The translations under genes and the position numbers were made by a program. The notes under the pieces are model-generated. The model was given only the letters and a program-made list of their open reading frames with translations, was not told where the DNA came from and did not search any database. A stretch of 58,509 nucleotides of DNA. It comes from an uncultured Pelagibacteraceae bacterium (GTDB lineage Bacteria; Pseudomonadota; Alphaproteobacteria; Pelagibacterales; Pelagibacteraceae). Location of the stretch: NCBI GenBank assembly GCA_902595535.1, contig CACJQI010000008.1, positions 1 to 58,509 of the forward strand. Direction: 5' to 3'. Shown piece by piece: positions 8,069 to 15,072 of the stretch. How positions within the stretch are numbered: position 1 is the first letter of the stretch; the number at the start of each line of letters is the position of its first letter.

Positions 8069-8070
8069 AT

Positions 8071-8298
8071 ATGATTTCAAAAAAATATGCACAACCTTTG
8101 TTTATGATTTTTATGTCTTTTGGAATGAGCGTCATAATGAGTGGAGTTGTTGTAGCAGTTAATACAAGTTTCTCAGATGGATTTATTGATAGATGGCTTT
8201 ATTCTTGGATGTTTGCTTTTCCGGTTGCTTTAATTGTAGCTTTTACAATGGCTCCCTTGATGAGACCCTTGGTAAATAAAATTGCATCAAAAGAATAG
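8071..8298 (+). CDS. DUF2798 small membrane protein
   Basis: 75 residues with two transmembrane helices (about 10-30 and 42-65), with SFGMSVIMSGVVVAVNT in the first helix and WLYSWMFAFPVALIVAF in the second, followed by APLMRPLVNKI: the signature of DUF2798. The function of the family is unknown. Two bases separate it from the SMR-like gene, so co-translation is likely, and a physical complex of the two small membrane proteins is a reasonable inference. It ends the plus-strand small-gene run; the following three genes are convergent. Confidence 0.85.
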   Translation: MISKKYAQPLFMIFMSFGMSVIMSGVVVAVNTSFSDGFIDRWLYSWMFAFPVALIVAFTMAPLMRPLVNKIASKE

Positions 8299-8299
8299 A

Positions 8300-8644
8300 T
8301 CAATAGCTATCTGGTAATTTGTGACTTCCATCATCTTTTAAAATAATTTCATATTCATCAGCTACATTAGCTAAATCAAGTGAAGAATATAGATGCGGAA
8401 AAAAATTACCATCTGAAGCTTGCTCCCAAACTAAATGGTCTAAATTTAAAGTTTCTATTTTAAGCAATATTAAGTTTTGCTGTCCTTTGTAATATTTTTG
8501 AAGAGTACCCTCAACTTGATCTTGACCTGAAAAATGAATATAGCCATCCTCAATATCTTTAGAGGATCCTGAATAAGTTCCAGATAATTTAGCTTTTTGC
8601 AATTCATCGTTATTAATAATTTTATAAACAAATTTTAAATTCAT
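8300..8644 (-). CDS. DUF952 family protein
   Basis: 114 residues matching DUF952: FVYKIINNDEL opening, YSGSSKDIEDGYIHFSGQDQ (the DGxIHFS signature), ILLKIETLNLDHLVWE and NFFPHLYSSLDLANV. DUF952 proteins resemble the ADP-ribosyltransferase-like small fold and are often found beside glutathione-transferase or other housekeeping genes; no reaction is established. It is the last gene of a three-gene minus-strand unit with DUF924 and a HisN-like phosphatase, 3 bp from DUF924. Confidence 0.85.
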   Translation of the reverse strand: MNLKFVYKIINNDELQKAKLSGTYSGSSKDIEDGYIHFSGQDQVEGTLQKYYKGQQNLILLKIETLNLDHLVWEQASDGNFFPHLYSSLDLANVADEYEIILKDDGSHKLPDSY

Positions 8645-8647
8645 TTA

Positions 8648-9211
8648 TTACCAAGATGAATTAGGTCTATTTAAGAATGCGATTTCTTCTTCAGTAGACT
8701 CTCTTCCAAGAATTTTATTTCTATGAGGGTATCTGTGAAATTGACGTATAGCTTTGGTGTGATCTTGCCAAAATTTTTTAATCTGAACATATCCTTCATG
8801 TTCTCTTAAATATTTATTCAATAAATAATATGCCATATCATGATCTGTTATCTCTTCACTATGGATAAGAGGTAAAATCATAAAGAACCTTTGGCTTTCA
8901 TTCATTGCTTCAAGATAACCAGCATAAACCGCATCATTTACAATTAGTCTTGTTTTATGATCTTGCGCAAAAGCTTTTTTATCATCTCTAAACATATTTC
9001 TAGAGAACTGATCAAATAGAATAACTAATGCTAGAGCACTCATTGGTTGATCTTGCCAATCATCGTATTCATTTTGACTTGCAAGTTCATAATCATTTAA
9101 AAATCTATCTCTTATAATTTGATCAAATGCATCATCCTTTTTAAATCTTTTATCTGACGGCGTTTCCTTAAACCAAAAATCTAAAATTTCCTGAGCTTTA
9201 GCTGGTATCAT
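8648..9211 (-). CDS. DUF924 family protein
   Basis: 187 residues, an all-helical member of DUF924: EILDFWFKETPSDKRFKKDD at the N terminus, LALVILFDQFSRNMFRDDKK with the signature DQFSRNxFR, RFFMILPLIHSEEITDHDMA, and FHRYPHRNKILGRESTEEE near the C terminus. The family is common in Proteobacteria and of unknown function; the fold is TPR-like. Its start overlaps the end of the HisN-like gene by 4 bases (ATGA-type overlap), indicating translational coupling. Confidence 0.88.
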   Translation of the reverse strand: MIPAKAQEILDFWFKETPSDKRFKKDDAFDQIIRDRFLNDYELASQNEYDDWQDQPMSALALVILFDQFSRNMFRDDKKAFAQDHKTRLIVNDAVYAGYLEAMNESQRFFMILPLIHSEEITDHDMAYYLLNKYLREHEGYVQIKKFWQDHTKAIRQFHRYPHRNKILGRESTEEEIAFLNRPNSSW

Positions 9212-10014
9212 TTTGAAACTGGTTTTAATAATTTTAAAAATTTACTATGAATAATTTTATTTGAAGACACTAGAATATTTCCAGCATTAATAGCATCTCT
9301 ATTATCCCAAGTTGAAATATATCCTCCAGCAGCTTTTATTATTGGTATCAGTGGATGTATGTCCCAGATTTTATTAGAGCATTGAATTACAATATCTACT
9401 CTACCTTCAGCAAGATGAGAATAACTCAAAGCATCACTACAAGGAAATTGCATTAATTTTAAAATTTGAGGAATCTTTTTTTGTTTATCTAAGGGCAACC
9501 AACCATGGAATGCAGCTGAAACTTTTACATTTTTAAATGCAGCTTTCTTATTAACTGAAATTTTTTTTCTTATCCCATTATTAACCACATAAGCAATTTT
9601 ATTCGAATAATTAAGGTAATATTTTTTGAGTACTGGAAAATTTGCTAATCCTAAAATTGGAATTCCTTTGTAATTTAGAGAAATCAAATTACTCCAAGTA
9701 GGGTTACCAATTACAAATGATCTAGTTCCATCGATTGGATCAATTATCCAAGTAAAATCACTTTTTGATTTTTTATGACCAAACTCCTCACCAATAACTT
9801 GATGGTCCGGAAATTTCTTTTTTATTTTAAGTCTTATAAATTTCTCAAAAGCCTTATCTGACGTTGTTACAGGATCGTACCCCTTTCCTTTCAGTTTATT
9901 TGAGATTTTGAATGGTTTGTTTAATTTAGAATAATAAAACCTTGTTAGTTCTTTTGCTAACTTGTTTAAAAAATTAGCATAAATAGGGTAATTTTTTGAA
10001 TTAAACTGATCCAC
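9208..10014 (-). CDS. hisN: Inositol-monophosphatase-family phosphatase, probable histidinol-phosphatase
   Basis: 268 residues of the Mg-dependent, Li-sensitive IMPase superfamily. Metal ligands are visible in GEEFGHKK (Glu), WIIDPIDGTRSF (the DPIDGT motif, about residue 95) and KIWDIHPLIPII (the WD motif, about residue 218). In alphaproteobacteria this family provides the histidinol-phosphatase (HisN) step of histidine biosynthesis, and the FVIGNPTWSNLISL region after the DGTRSF motif resembles HisN rather than SuhB; this assignment is inference. Its end overlaps DUF924. Confidence 0.8.
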   Translation of the reverse strand: MDQFNSKNYPIYANFLNKLAKELTRFYYSKLNKPFKISNKLKGKGYDPVTTSDKAFEKFIRLKIKKKFPDHQVIGEEFGHKKSKSDFTWIIDPIDGTRSFVIGNPTWSNLISLNYKGIPILGLANFPVLKKYYLNYSNKIAYVVNNGIRKKISVNKKAAFKNVKVSAAFHGWLPLDKQKKIPQILKLMQFPCSDALSYSHLAEGRVDIVIQCSNKIWDIHPLIPIIKAAGGYISTWDNRDAINAGNILVSSNKIIHSKFLKLLKPVSK

Positions 10015-10081
10015 ATCAAACTCTTACTATTTTATTTATGTTGAATAAAGTTAAATTTTAAATAATTCTTAGATTAATAGT

Positions 10082-11185
10082 ATGAAAATCGAACTCAACG
10101 AAAACAAAATTTACTTTAACAACGGTTCATTAAAAAAAGAAATACATCCTTTCTGGCTAAGAGAAAGAGTTAATGGAGAGGAATTTTTAGATAAAGGAAC
10201 TCAACAAAGACTATTTGATCCTACATCATTAGATAATGACATAAGTATTAATAAAGTAAATATTAATGAAAAATTTTTAGAAATAGATTTTAATGATGGT
10301 GTAAGTTCAAAAATAGAGATTAATAAAATTGCTCAAGAATTTTCAAACGAAGATACTGTAATTAAACCAATTACCAAAATAAAATGGGACTCAACTCTAA
10401 AAGATATTAAGAACTTTAGATATCAAGATAATTTTTTTGAAAGTAAAGAAATGCATGACTTGCTAGTGTCTTTTTATAAATATGGTTTTGTAGTAATTAA
10501 AAATATACCAACAGAAGATAATTTTATTGTAAAATTTGCAAATTCAATTGGAAGTGTAAGAAGAACTAATTTTGGGGAATATTTCGATGTAAAATCAAAA
10601 CCAAATCCAAATGATTTAGCCTACACTTCACTTGCTTTAGCACCTCATACTGATAATCCTTACCGTAATCCTGTTCCTTGTATTCAATTACTCCATTGTA
10701 TAGTAAGCGAAGTATCGGGTGGATTATCAACATTAGTAGATGGTTACACTGTTACTGAAGATTTAAAAACTGAAAATCCAGATTTTTATAAAATTTTATC
10801 TGAAGTAAAGGTTAAATTTAAATTCATTGATAAAGATGTTGTTTTAGAAGATTGGTCTGAATTAATAAAACTTAATGATGATAAATCTTTAAAACAAATT
10901 AGGTTTAGTCCTAGATTAGATTTTGTGCCAATATTAGAAAAAGAAAAATTAGATTTATATTATAGAGCACGAAAAAAATTATCTGAAATGTATAATTCAG
11001 ACAAATATAGAATTGAATTTAAACTTGAGGAAAAAGATTTGATGATGATGGATAATTACAGATTACTTCATGGAAGAACCGCTTACAAAACTAGTGAAGG
11101 AAATAGATTTTTACAAGGGTGCTATATTGATTATGATAGCACTGAAGGAAAGCTAAGACATTTAAAGAGAAAATATAATTTATAA
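10082..11185 (+). CDS. Gamma-butyrobetaine-hydroxylase-like Fe(II)/2OG dioxygenase
   Basis: 367 residues in two parts: an N-terminal DUF971-like domain (about 1-95; HPFWLRERVNGEEF, RLFDPTSLD) and a TauD/TfdA-type catalytic jelly roll. The Fe ligands are in LAPHTDNPYRNP (HxD) and LLHGRTAYK (distal His), followed by the 2OG-binding arginine region NRFLQGCYIDYDS. This two-domain layout is that of gamma-butyrobetaine and trimethyllysine hydroxylases, and of TmpA, which acts on trimethylaminoethylphosphonate. Without a carnitine or phosphonate operon nearby the substrate, probably a quaternary amine, is uncertain. It is convergent with the dehydrogenase gene, 2 bp away. Confidence 0.85.
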   Translation: MKIELNENKIYFNNGSLKKEIHPFWLRERVNGEEFLDKGTQQRLFDPTSLDNDISINKVNINEKFLEIDFNDGVSSKIEINKIAQEFSNEDTVIKPITKIKWDSTLKDIKNFRYQDNFFESKEMHDLLVSFYKYGFVVIKNIPTEDNFIVKFANSIGSVRRTNFGEYFDVKSKPNPNDLAYTSLALAPHTDNPYRNPVPCIQLLHCIVSEVSGGLSTLVDGYTVTEDLKTENPDFYKILSEVKVKFKFIDKDVVLEDWSELIKLNDDKSLKQIRFSPRLDFVPILEKEKLDLYYRARKKLSEMYNSDKYRIEFKLEEKDLMMMDNYRLLHGRTAYKTSEGNRFLQGCYIDYDSTEGKLRHLKRKYNL

Positions 11186-11187
11186 CT

Positions 11188-12057
11188 CTATTTAGTTTTA
11201 TTCTGATTTTCTATTTCTTTATATAAAGCGCTATGATCATCATTGTCATTGCCTCTTTCTACTAATGAATTAAACATCTCTTTGATTAAACTTGAAATTG
11301 GTAGTTTTGTATCAAAATCACCTGCACATTCTAAAATATTTTTCATATCTTTTAAGTGAGTTGACACTTTACCCTTAGGCGAAAAATCTTTATCTATCAT
11401 TCTTTTTCCATGATTTTGGAGAATTTTCCCATCTGCAAAACCGCCTGACAATGCTTTAATAAACTTATTTGCATCCACACCTGCTTTTTCACACAATGTA
11501 ATGGCTTCTGCTACTGCTCCAATTGTAACTCCTACAATGATTTGATTAGCAAGTTTTGATACTTGGCCACTACCAATTGGACCTACTAAAGTAGGATTTC
11601 CCATGATTTTTAAAGTATCAAAAGCATAATCAAAAGTTTTTTGTTCACCACCAACCATTATGGCCAAACTTCCATCTTCTGCACCAATGGTTCCACCAGA
11701 GACAGGTGCATCCAAAAAATTAATTCTTTTTTCTTCTAATATTTTGCCAAATTGAATTGCAATTTTTGGTTTGATTGATGACATATCAATCACTGTAGAT
11801 GATGGTTTTAGATTATTTAAAAATTCTTTATCTCCTAAGACTTTTTCAACAGCTTCATCATCTGTTAACATTGTAATAATAATATCAGTATCTTTGACAG
11901 CTTCCCCCAAAGAATTAGATATATATGCTCCAAGTTTTTCTAATGGTTTTGCCTTATCAATGGTTCTGCTAAAAACTTTTAAATTTAATTTTTTTTTAAG
12001 AAGATTTGAAGCCATTGGGTAGCCCATAAGTCCCGTACCAATAAAAGCTATTTTCAT
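11188..12057 (-). CDS. Beta-hydroxyacid dehydrogenase (3-hydroxyisobutyrate dehydrogenase family)
   Basis: 289 residues with the family layout: Rossmann GTGLMGYPMASNL at the N terminus, substrate loop DAPVSGGTIGAEDGS near residue 120, the catalytic lysine in SKLANQIIVG near residue 170, and the all-helical C-terminal domain (GGFADGKILQNHG). Members reduce or oxidise 3-hydroxyisobutyrate, tartronate semialdehyde or similar short hydroxyacids with NAD(P). The FSRT end of strand 2, with Arg, points to NADP(H) preference. It stands alone on the minus strand, 14 bp upstream of a tiny membrane protein gene. Confidence 0.88.
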   Translation of the reverse strand: MKIAFIGTGLMGYPMASNLLKKKLNLKVFSRTIDKAKPLEKLGAYISNSLGEAVKDTDIIITMLTDDEAVEKVLGDKEFLNNLKPSSTVIDMSSIKPKIAIQFGKILEEKRINFLDAPVSGGTIGAEDGSLAIMVGGEQKTFDYAFDTLKIMGNPTLVGPIGSGQVSKLANQIIVGVTIGAVAEAITLCEKAGVDANKFIKALSGGFADGKILQNHGKRMIDKDFSPKGKVSTHLKDMKNILECAGDFDTKLPISSLIKEMFNSLVERGNDNDDHSALYKEIENQNKTK

Positions 12058-12071
12058 TTTAGATTAGATGA

Positions 12072-12251
12072 TTATCTTTTCATGCAATTATTAACTAGTA
12101 TTGCCATTAAAATCCAAATTATAAAAGCTTCACCATTAGTGAATGTATAATCTGCTCCAGCAAATCCTGCTATAATGTTTAAAGCATAAATGATTATAGT
12201 AGAAACTATTAGACTAATTGCTAAATCTCTAAGTGCACATAAATAATTCAT
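12072..12251 (-). CDS. 59-residue small membrane protein
   Basis: An ATG at 12251 opens a 59-codon frame ending in TAA at 12072. The product MNYLCALRDLAISLIVSTII and on has two hydrophobic segments (about 9-30 and 43-55) separated by a short polar loop (GADYTFTNGE), then a basic end (NNCMKR), so it looks like a two-pass inner-membrane miniprotein with positive-inside ends. It belongs to no family I recognise. It lies 14 bp before the dehydrogenase start, on the same strand, so the two may be co-transcribed. A coding reading is supported by hydrophobic organisation and basic termini, not by homology. Confidence 0.55.
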   Translation of the reverse strand: MNYLCALRDLAISLIVSTIIIYALNIIAGFAGADYTFTNGEAFIIWILMAILVNNCMKR

Positions 12252-12391
12252 TATTAAACCTTATACATATAAATTAATTATGTAAACTTGAATAAATTAG
12301 AAAAAAATTCTTAAAAAAAATTTTTTGATAATGTAAAGATTAGAACAAATCAGTTATCGAGAATCTACTAAAGCACTAGGTTGTATTCAAG

Positions 12392-12422
12392 AAATTTATT
12401 TGCTTAAAATGCAAATAAATTT
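12392..12422. other. Perfect 12-bp inverted repeat
   Basis: Arms AAATTTATTTGC (12392-12403) and GCAAATAAATTT (12411-12422) around a 7-base centre. It could be an operator, a transcript-end hairpin, or a domain of the adjacent candidate RNA. No T-tract follows on either strand, so it does not look like a classical intrinsic terminator. Confidence 0.55.
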
Positions 12423-12449
12423 ATTGATAATTATAATTTAAATAATTAA

Positions 12450-12612
12450 CTTATTTAAAGGAGGTTATTATGTTAAAACTTACACCACCTGACACTTAGC
12501 TGACAAAAAGCACATATTTCAAACAAACAAAAATAAAAATCCAAACGGATTTTAAAGCCAAAGAGGCAAATTAAGGGAGCTCTTTAGGCATTTGCTTAAA
12601 GAGCGACCCCTT
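12450..12612 (+). ncRNA. Candidate structured regulatory RNA with embedded mini-ORF
   Basis: From left to right on the plus strand: SD sequence AAAGGAGGT; the mini-ORF; hairpin AAAATCC-AAAC-GGATTTT (12536-12553); then a stem GCTCTTTA (12579-12586) with TAAAGAGC (12597-12604), extended by GGG (12575-12577) with CCC (12607-12609). The loop AUUUGCU (12590-12596) can pair with GGCAAAU (12565-12571), seven pairs with one G-U, forming a possible H-type pseudoknot. SD bases AGGAGGT (12459-12465) can pair with ACCACCT (12484-12490) except for one central mismatch, so initiation could be masked. All pairings are read by eye; strand and extent are inference. Confidence 0.4.
12470..12499 (+). CDS. 9-codon mini-ORF behind a perfect Shine-Dalgarno sequence
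   Basis: ATG at 12470 to TAG at 12497-12499 encodes MLKLTPPDT. The SD AAAGGAGGT ends 4 bases before the ATG, the best ribosome-binding site in the whole window, yet it serves only nine codons. Consecutive proline codons followed by Asp, Thr and stop form a plausible ribosome-stalling tail. It could be a leader peptide, an sRNA-embedded peptide, or a ribosome-binding decoy. No gene follows on the plus strand within 1.4 kb, so it is not a conventional leader of a downstream operon. Confidence 0.35.
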   Translation: MLKLTPPDT

Positions 12613-12633
12613 CAAAAAAATATATAATTATTA

Positions 12634-14076
12634 TTAAACTTTTCTAATCTTTAATATTAGCATTGGTAAAAAAGTTGCTACTAAAAAAGACCAGAATAAT
12701 AATGATTGTGATATTAAAGGTGTAAAAATTTCTTTAGGTAACAATACTCCTACTAATAAACTTTTTGAAAAATCTGGAAATGGAAACATTAAAAATCCAG
12801 CAATTAATCCTACTACAATTGAAATATATGCAGTTTTTTCATTAATATTTTTGTTATAGAAGCTTAAGAAAACAGTTAAAACAAAGGCACAACAGAACAA
12901 GTCTGCTAGTAAAAATAAATACAAAATATCATATCCTTTTGAGGCAACAACAAAAGTGATCACAGATAAAAAGATAATAAAATATTTAGATAATTTTAGA
13001 TAATCAGTTTTTTTATTGAAATTAAATGTTGCCTTACCATCTACAACAAATAAGCTTGAAATAGCATTTACTAAAGTGTCGACAGTTGAAATTGTCAAAG
13101 CTAGGCCTAATGTAACAATTATTAGAGATAATATTTCAGTTTGTTCTCTTAATAATAATGTAAAAAAACCAAGATCAGGTCTGGTACTAGAATCAATTGA
13201 AAATGAAACCATTCCAGCAAAACCCATAAAAAAAACAATTGGTACAATAATTAAAAAAGAAATGATTAAACCTTGTTTTAGAGTTTTATAATCTTTTGCA
13301 GCATAAACTCTTTGCCAATTTCCTTGGTGAAACAAATTCGTGGCCGCAACTGCTATAAAAAAAGTTAGACCTGCAGTATAATTTGGGCTGTAAGATCTGC
13401 TTAATAACTGTGGATTTTTTTGTTCTATATAAGCAAAAGAAAACTCACTGCCAGTAAAAGAAATTATATACGTTACAGAAATTAATAGAAGTATACCAAT
13501 AACAATCATCTGAATATTATCTGTAAATATTGAGGCTCTTAATCCTCCATATAAAGTATAAGTTAAAGTAGCTAGGAGTACAATAATTGCTGTAATCCAA
13601 AGTTCAGTTCCAGAAATATAATTAATTAAAACGGCAACAGCGGTTACTTCTGCACATAAAAAAATAAACATATAAAAAATAGTCATTAATAAAATTAATT
13701 TAAATAGACTTTTTCCAAACTTTTTTCTCATAAATTCAATTAAAGATGATCCTTTTGGAAAATCTTTTCTAATTTTTTTTCCTAAATAAATTAAAAAAAT
13801 CATTGGAAAAGCTGTTCCTAGTGCATAACCGATAACTGCTCCTATCCCACCCCATGTCGCTGCAGAAGCTGGACCAAATAATATCCAAGCACCTAAAGCT
13901 GATGCAACTAAACTTGTGGTTAAAGAAAATAAACCTATGTTTCTATTTGCGGTTAGATAATTATTTATACCTTTAAACTTTTTAGAATGATAAAGACCTA
14001 AAATTGCAAATAATAAACTAATAATTATTACAAATGATAATGATGTTGATTGACTTATAAAGTATGTTTTATCCAT
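12634..14076 (-). CDS. thiV: Sodium:solute symporter, predicted thiamin-precursor (HMP) transporter
   Basis: 480 residues with about 13 transmembrane helices of the SSS family. Visible landmarks are YLTANRNIGLFSLTTSLVAS in the first helices, GPASAATWGGIGAVIGYALG, and a long hydrophobic C-terminal half. The decisive evidence for its role is the TPP riboswitch in its leader (14087-14147). Such an SSS symporter under TPP control is ThiV, implicated in SAR11 in uptake of the thiamin pyrimidine precursor HMP, which these bacteria require. The AGGGAG ribosome-binding site lies at the riboswitch edge, so ligand binding probably blocks translation. Transport specificity itself is established knowledge plus inference, not visible in the protein. 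Confidence 0.88.
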   Translation of the reverse strand: MDKTYFISQSTSLSFVIIISLLFAILGLYHSKKFKGINNYLTANRNIGLFSLTTSLVASALGAWILFGPASAATWGGIGAVIGYALGTAFPMIFLIYLGKKIRKDFPKGSSLIEFMRKKFGKSLFKLILLMTIFYMFIFLCAEVTAVAVLINYISGTELWITAIIVLLATLTYTLYGGLRASIFTDNIQMIVIGILLLISVTYIISFTGSEFSFAYIEQKNPQLLSRSYSPNYTAGLTFFIAVAATNLFHQGNWQRVYAAKDYKTLKQGLIISFLIIVPIVFFMGFAGMVSFSIDSSTRPDLGFFTLLLREQTEILSLIIVTLGLALTISTVDTLVNAISSLFVVDGKATFNFNKKTDYLKLSKYFIIFLSVITFVVASKGYDILYLFLLADLFCCAFVLTVFLSFYNKNINEKTAYISIVVGLIAGFLMFPFPDFSKSLLVGVLLPKEIFTPLISQSLLFWSFLVATFLPMLILKIRKV

Positions 14077-14086
14077 TATTCTCCCT

Positions 14087-14147
14087 TTCTGAATTACCGG
14101 ACAGGTTCTTAGGGTTTAATCTCAGTCTGTTACGACACCCCTTTTTG
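14087..14147 (-). promoter_or_regulatory. TPP (THI-box) riboswitch
   Basis: On the minus strand the conserved blocks occur in order: GGGGTGTC (14134-14141), CTGAGA (14120-14125), ACCC (14111-14114 region), GAACCTG (14102-14108) and CCGGTAAT (14093-14100). These are the pyrimidine-sensing and pyrophosphate-sensing helix signatures of the TPP aptamer. The 3' end is compressed: the usual GCGTAGGGA tail is replaced by a short AG-rich run that is also the ribosome-binding site of thiV, at 4-5 bases from its ATG. I see no separate terminator, so regulation is most likely at translation initiation. The closing P1 helix is not obvious. Confidence 0.93.
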
Positions 14148-14218
14148 AATTAGATATAATATTTTTAAGATTAAATAAAGCTTAATCAAATAATTTTTGT
14201 TATTAATTATTTAAACTA

Positions 14219-14506
14219 TTAGGTTTTTTGATTCATTATTTCAATCATACATTGAGTAGCGTATTCTCGCCATTCTGACGAATTTTTATTTTTTAAACTA
14301 TTCAAATGATCTTTATTACTCTGAATATCATCTTTATATTTTAATTTATCAGCACCATTCAAATTTTTTTCCATATTAGATAAGTTTGTCTCCATTGCAT
14401 TTATCCAATTTTTACCTATCTCAAGACATTTAACATCATCTTTTTCATCACAAATTTCTTTAAAAAAATTAAAGATAACTTCATCCGTCTTTATGGAGGT
14501 GTTCAT
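14219..14506 (-). CDS. Small helical hypothetical protein
   Basis: 95 residues, no signal peptide. It is strongly helical and charged (DEVIFNFFKEICDEKDDVKC, NAMETNLSNMEKNLNGADKL, YKDDIQSNKDHLNSLKNKN) with heptad-like spacing that could form a coiled coil, and three cysteines (EICDEK, VKCLE, TQCMIE). I do not recognise a family. Three bases separate it from the upstream pentapeptide-repeat gene on the same strand, so they are likely one transcript. The thiV riboswitch leader begins downstream, between 14150 and 14218. Confidence 0.7.
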   Translation of the reverse strand: MNTSIKTDEVIFNFFKEICDEKDDVKCLEIGKNWINAMETNLSNMEKNLNGADKLKYKDDIQSNKDHLNSLKNKNSSEWREYATQCMIEIMNQKT

Positions 14507-14509
14507 TTA

Positions 14510-15016
14510 TTATTTATTACAAACACCAATAGAATTTGGACCACACGTTTCGCCATTAGTCCAGGTTGCTCCAATTAAATTTGCTCCTTCAAAGTTTGCA
14601 TTAGTGATATTTGAAGAAGTAAAGTTTGCTTCCATTAAGTTTGAATTTTGAAAATTAGCCTCAATTAAAGTTGCGCCCATAAAATCAACTCTTGTTAAAT
14701 TGGAACCACTAAAATTAGTTTTTTCAAAATTTGCACCTATTGAAATTGTTTCATAAAGATTTGCTCTTACAAACGTGGACTCTGGGAATGTTCCAAAAGA
14801 TAAATTAGAATTCATCATTATACTTTTATCAAAATTTACTTGGATAAAACTTGCAAAAGATAGATTTGAATTAGGTAAGTAACTTCCCTGTAAATCTTGT
14901 GCATCTGAAAATCTACAATTTGAATAATCTACTCCATCTGTCAATGGGTCGTCACATGCTGCATAGCTATTTGTAAAAAAGAATAAACTAAAAAGGATTA
15001 AAATAATTTTTTTCAT
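14510..15016 (-). CDS. Exported pentapeptide-repeat protein
   Basis: Taken from the ATG at 15016 (MKKIILILFSLFFFTNSYAA, a Sec signal peptide); an ATG five codons upstream (15031) is also possible. The mature protein starts CDDPLTDGVDYSNCRFSDA, and from about residue 45 to 150 has A(N/D)LxX-type repeats every five residues (SNLSFASFIQVNFDKSIMM; GANFEKTNFSGSNLTRVDF; EANFQNSNLMEANFTSSNI), forming a right-handed quadrilateral beta-helix. Exported examples with cysteines at both ends (C near the start, C-GPNS-VC at the end) are probably disulfide-closed. Function in the periplasm is unknown. Followed by a small helical protein. Confidence 0.9.
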   Translation of the reverse strand: MKKIILILFSLFFFTNSYAACDDPLTDGVDYSNCRFSDAQDLQGSYLPNSNLSFASFIQVNFDKSIMMNSNLSFGTFPESTFVRANLYETISIGANFEKTNFSGSNLTRVDFMGATLIEANFQNSNLMEANFTSSNITNANFEGANLIGATWTNGETCGPNSIGVCNK

Positions 15017-15072
15017 GATTAATGATAGCAAATAAGAATAAATATAACAAATATAAGAATATTATAATTTTA

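Larger units (their letters stand above)
12252..12633. other. 382-bp gap without a normal gene; hairpins and a mini-ORF
   Basis: This is the largest non-coding stretch in the window and is remarkable in a genome with gaps of mostly 0-150 bp. It holds a perfect 12-bp inverted repeat (12392-12422), a perfect Shine-Dalgarno sequence in front of a 9-codon ORF (12457-12499), a 7-bp hairpin with AAAC loop (12536-12553) and a GC-richer hairpin (12575-12609). The 11-mer ATTTGCTTAAA occurs twice (12398-12408 and 12590-12600). No tRNA, tmRNA, SRP or 6S signature is evident. Confidence 0.6.

Noticed and set aside
12252..12633. tmRNA, SRP RNA, RNase P or 6S RNA in the large gap
   Set aside because: No tRNA-like acceptor domain, no conserved SRP loop, no P4-type motif, and the mini-ORF does not encode a tmRNA-like tag.
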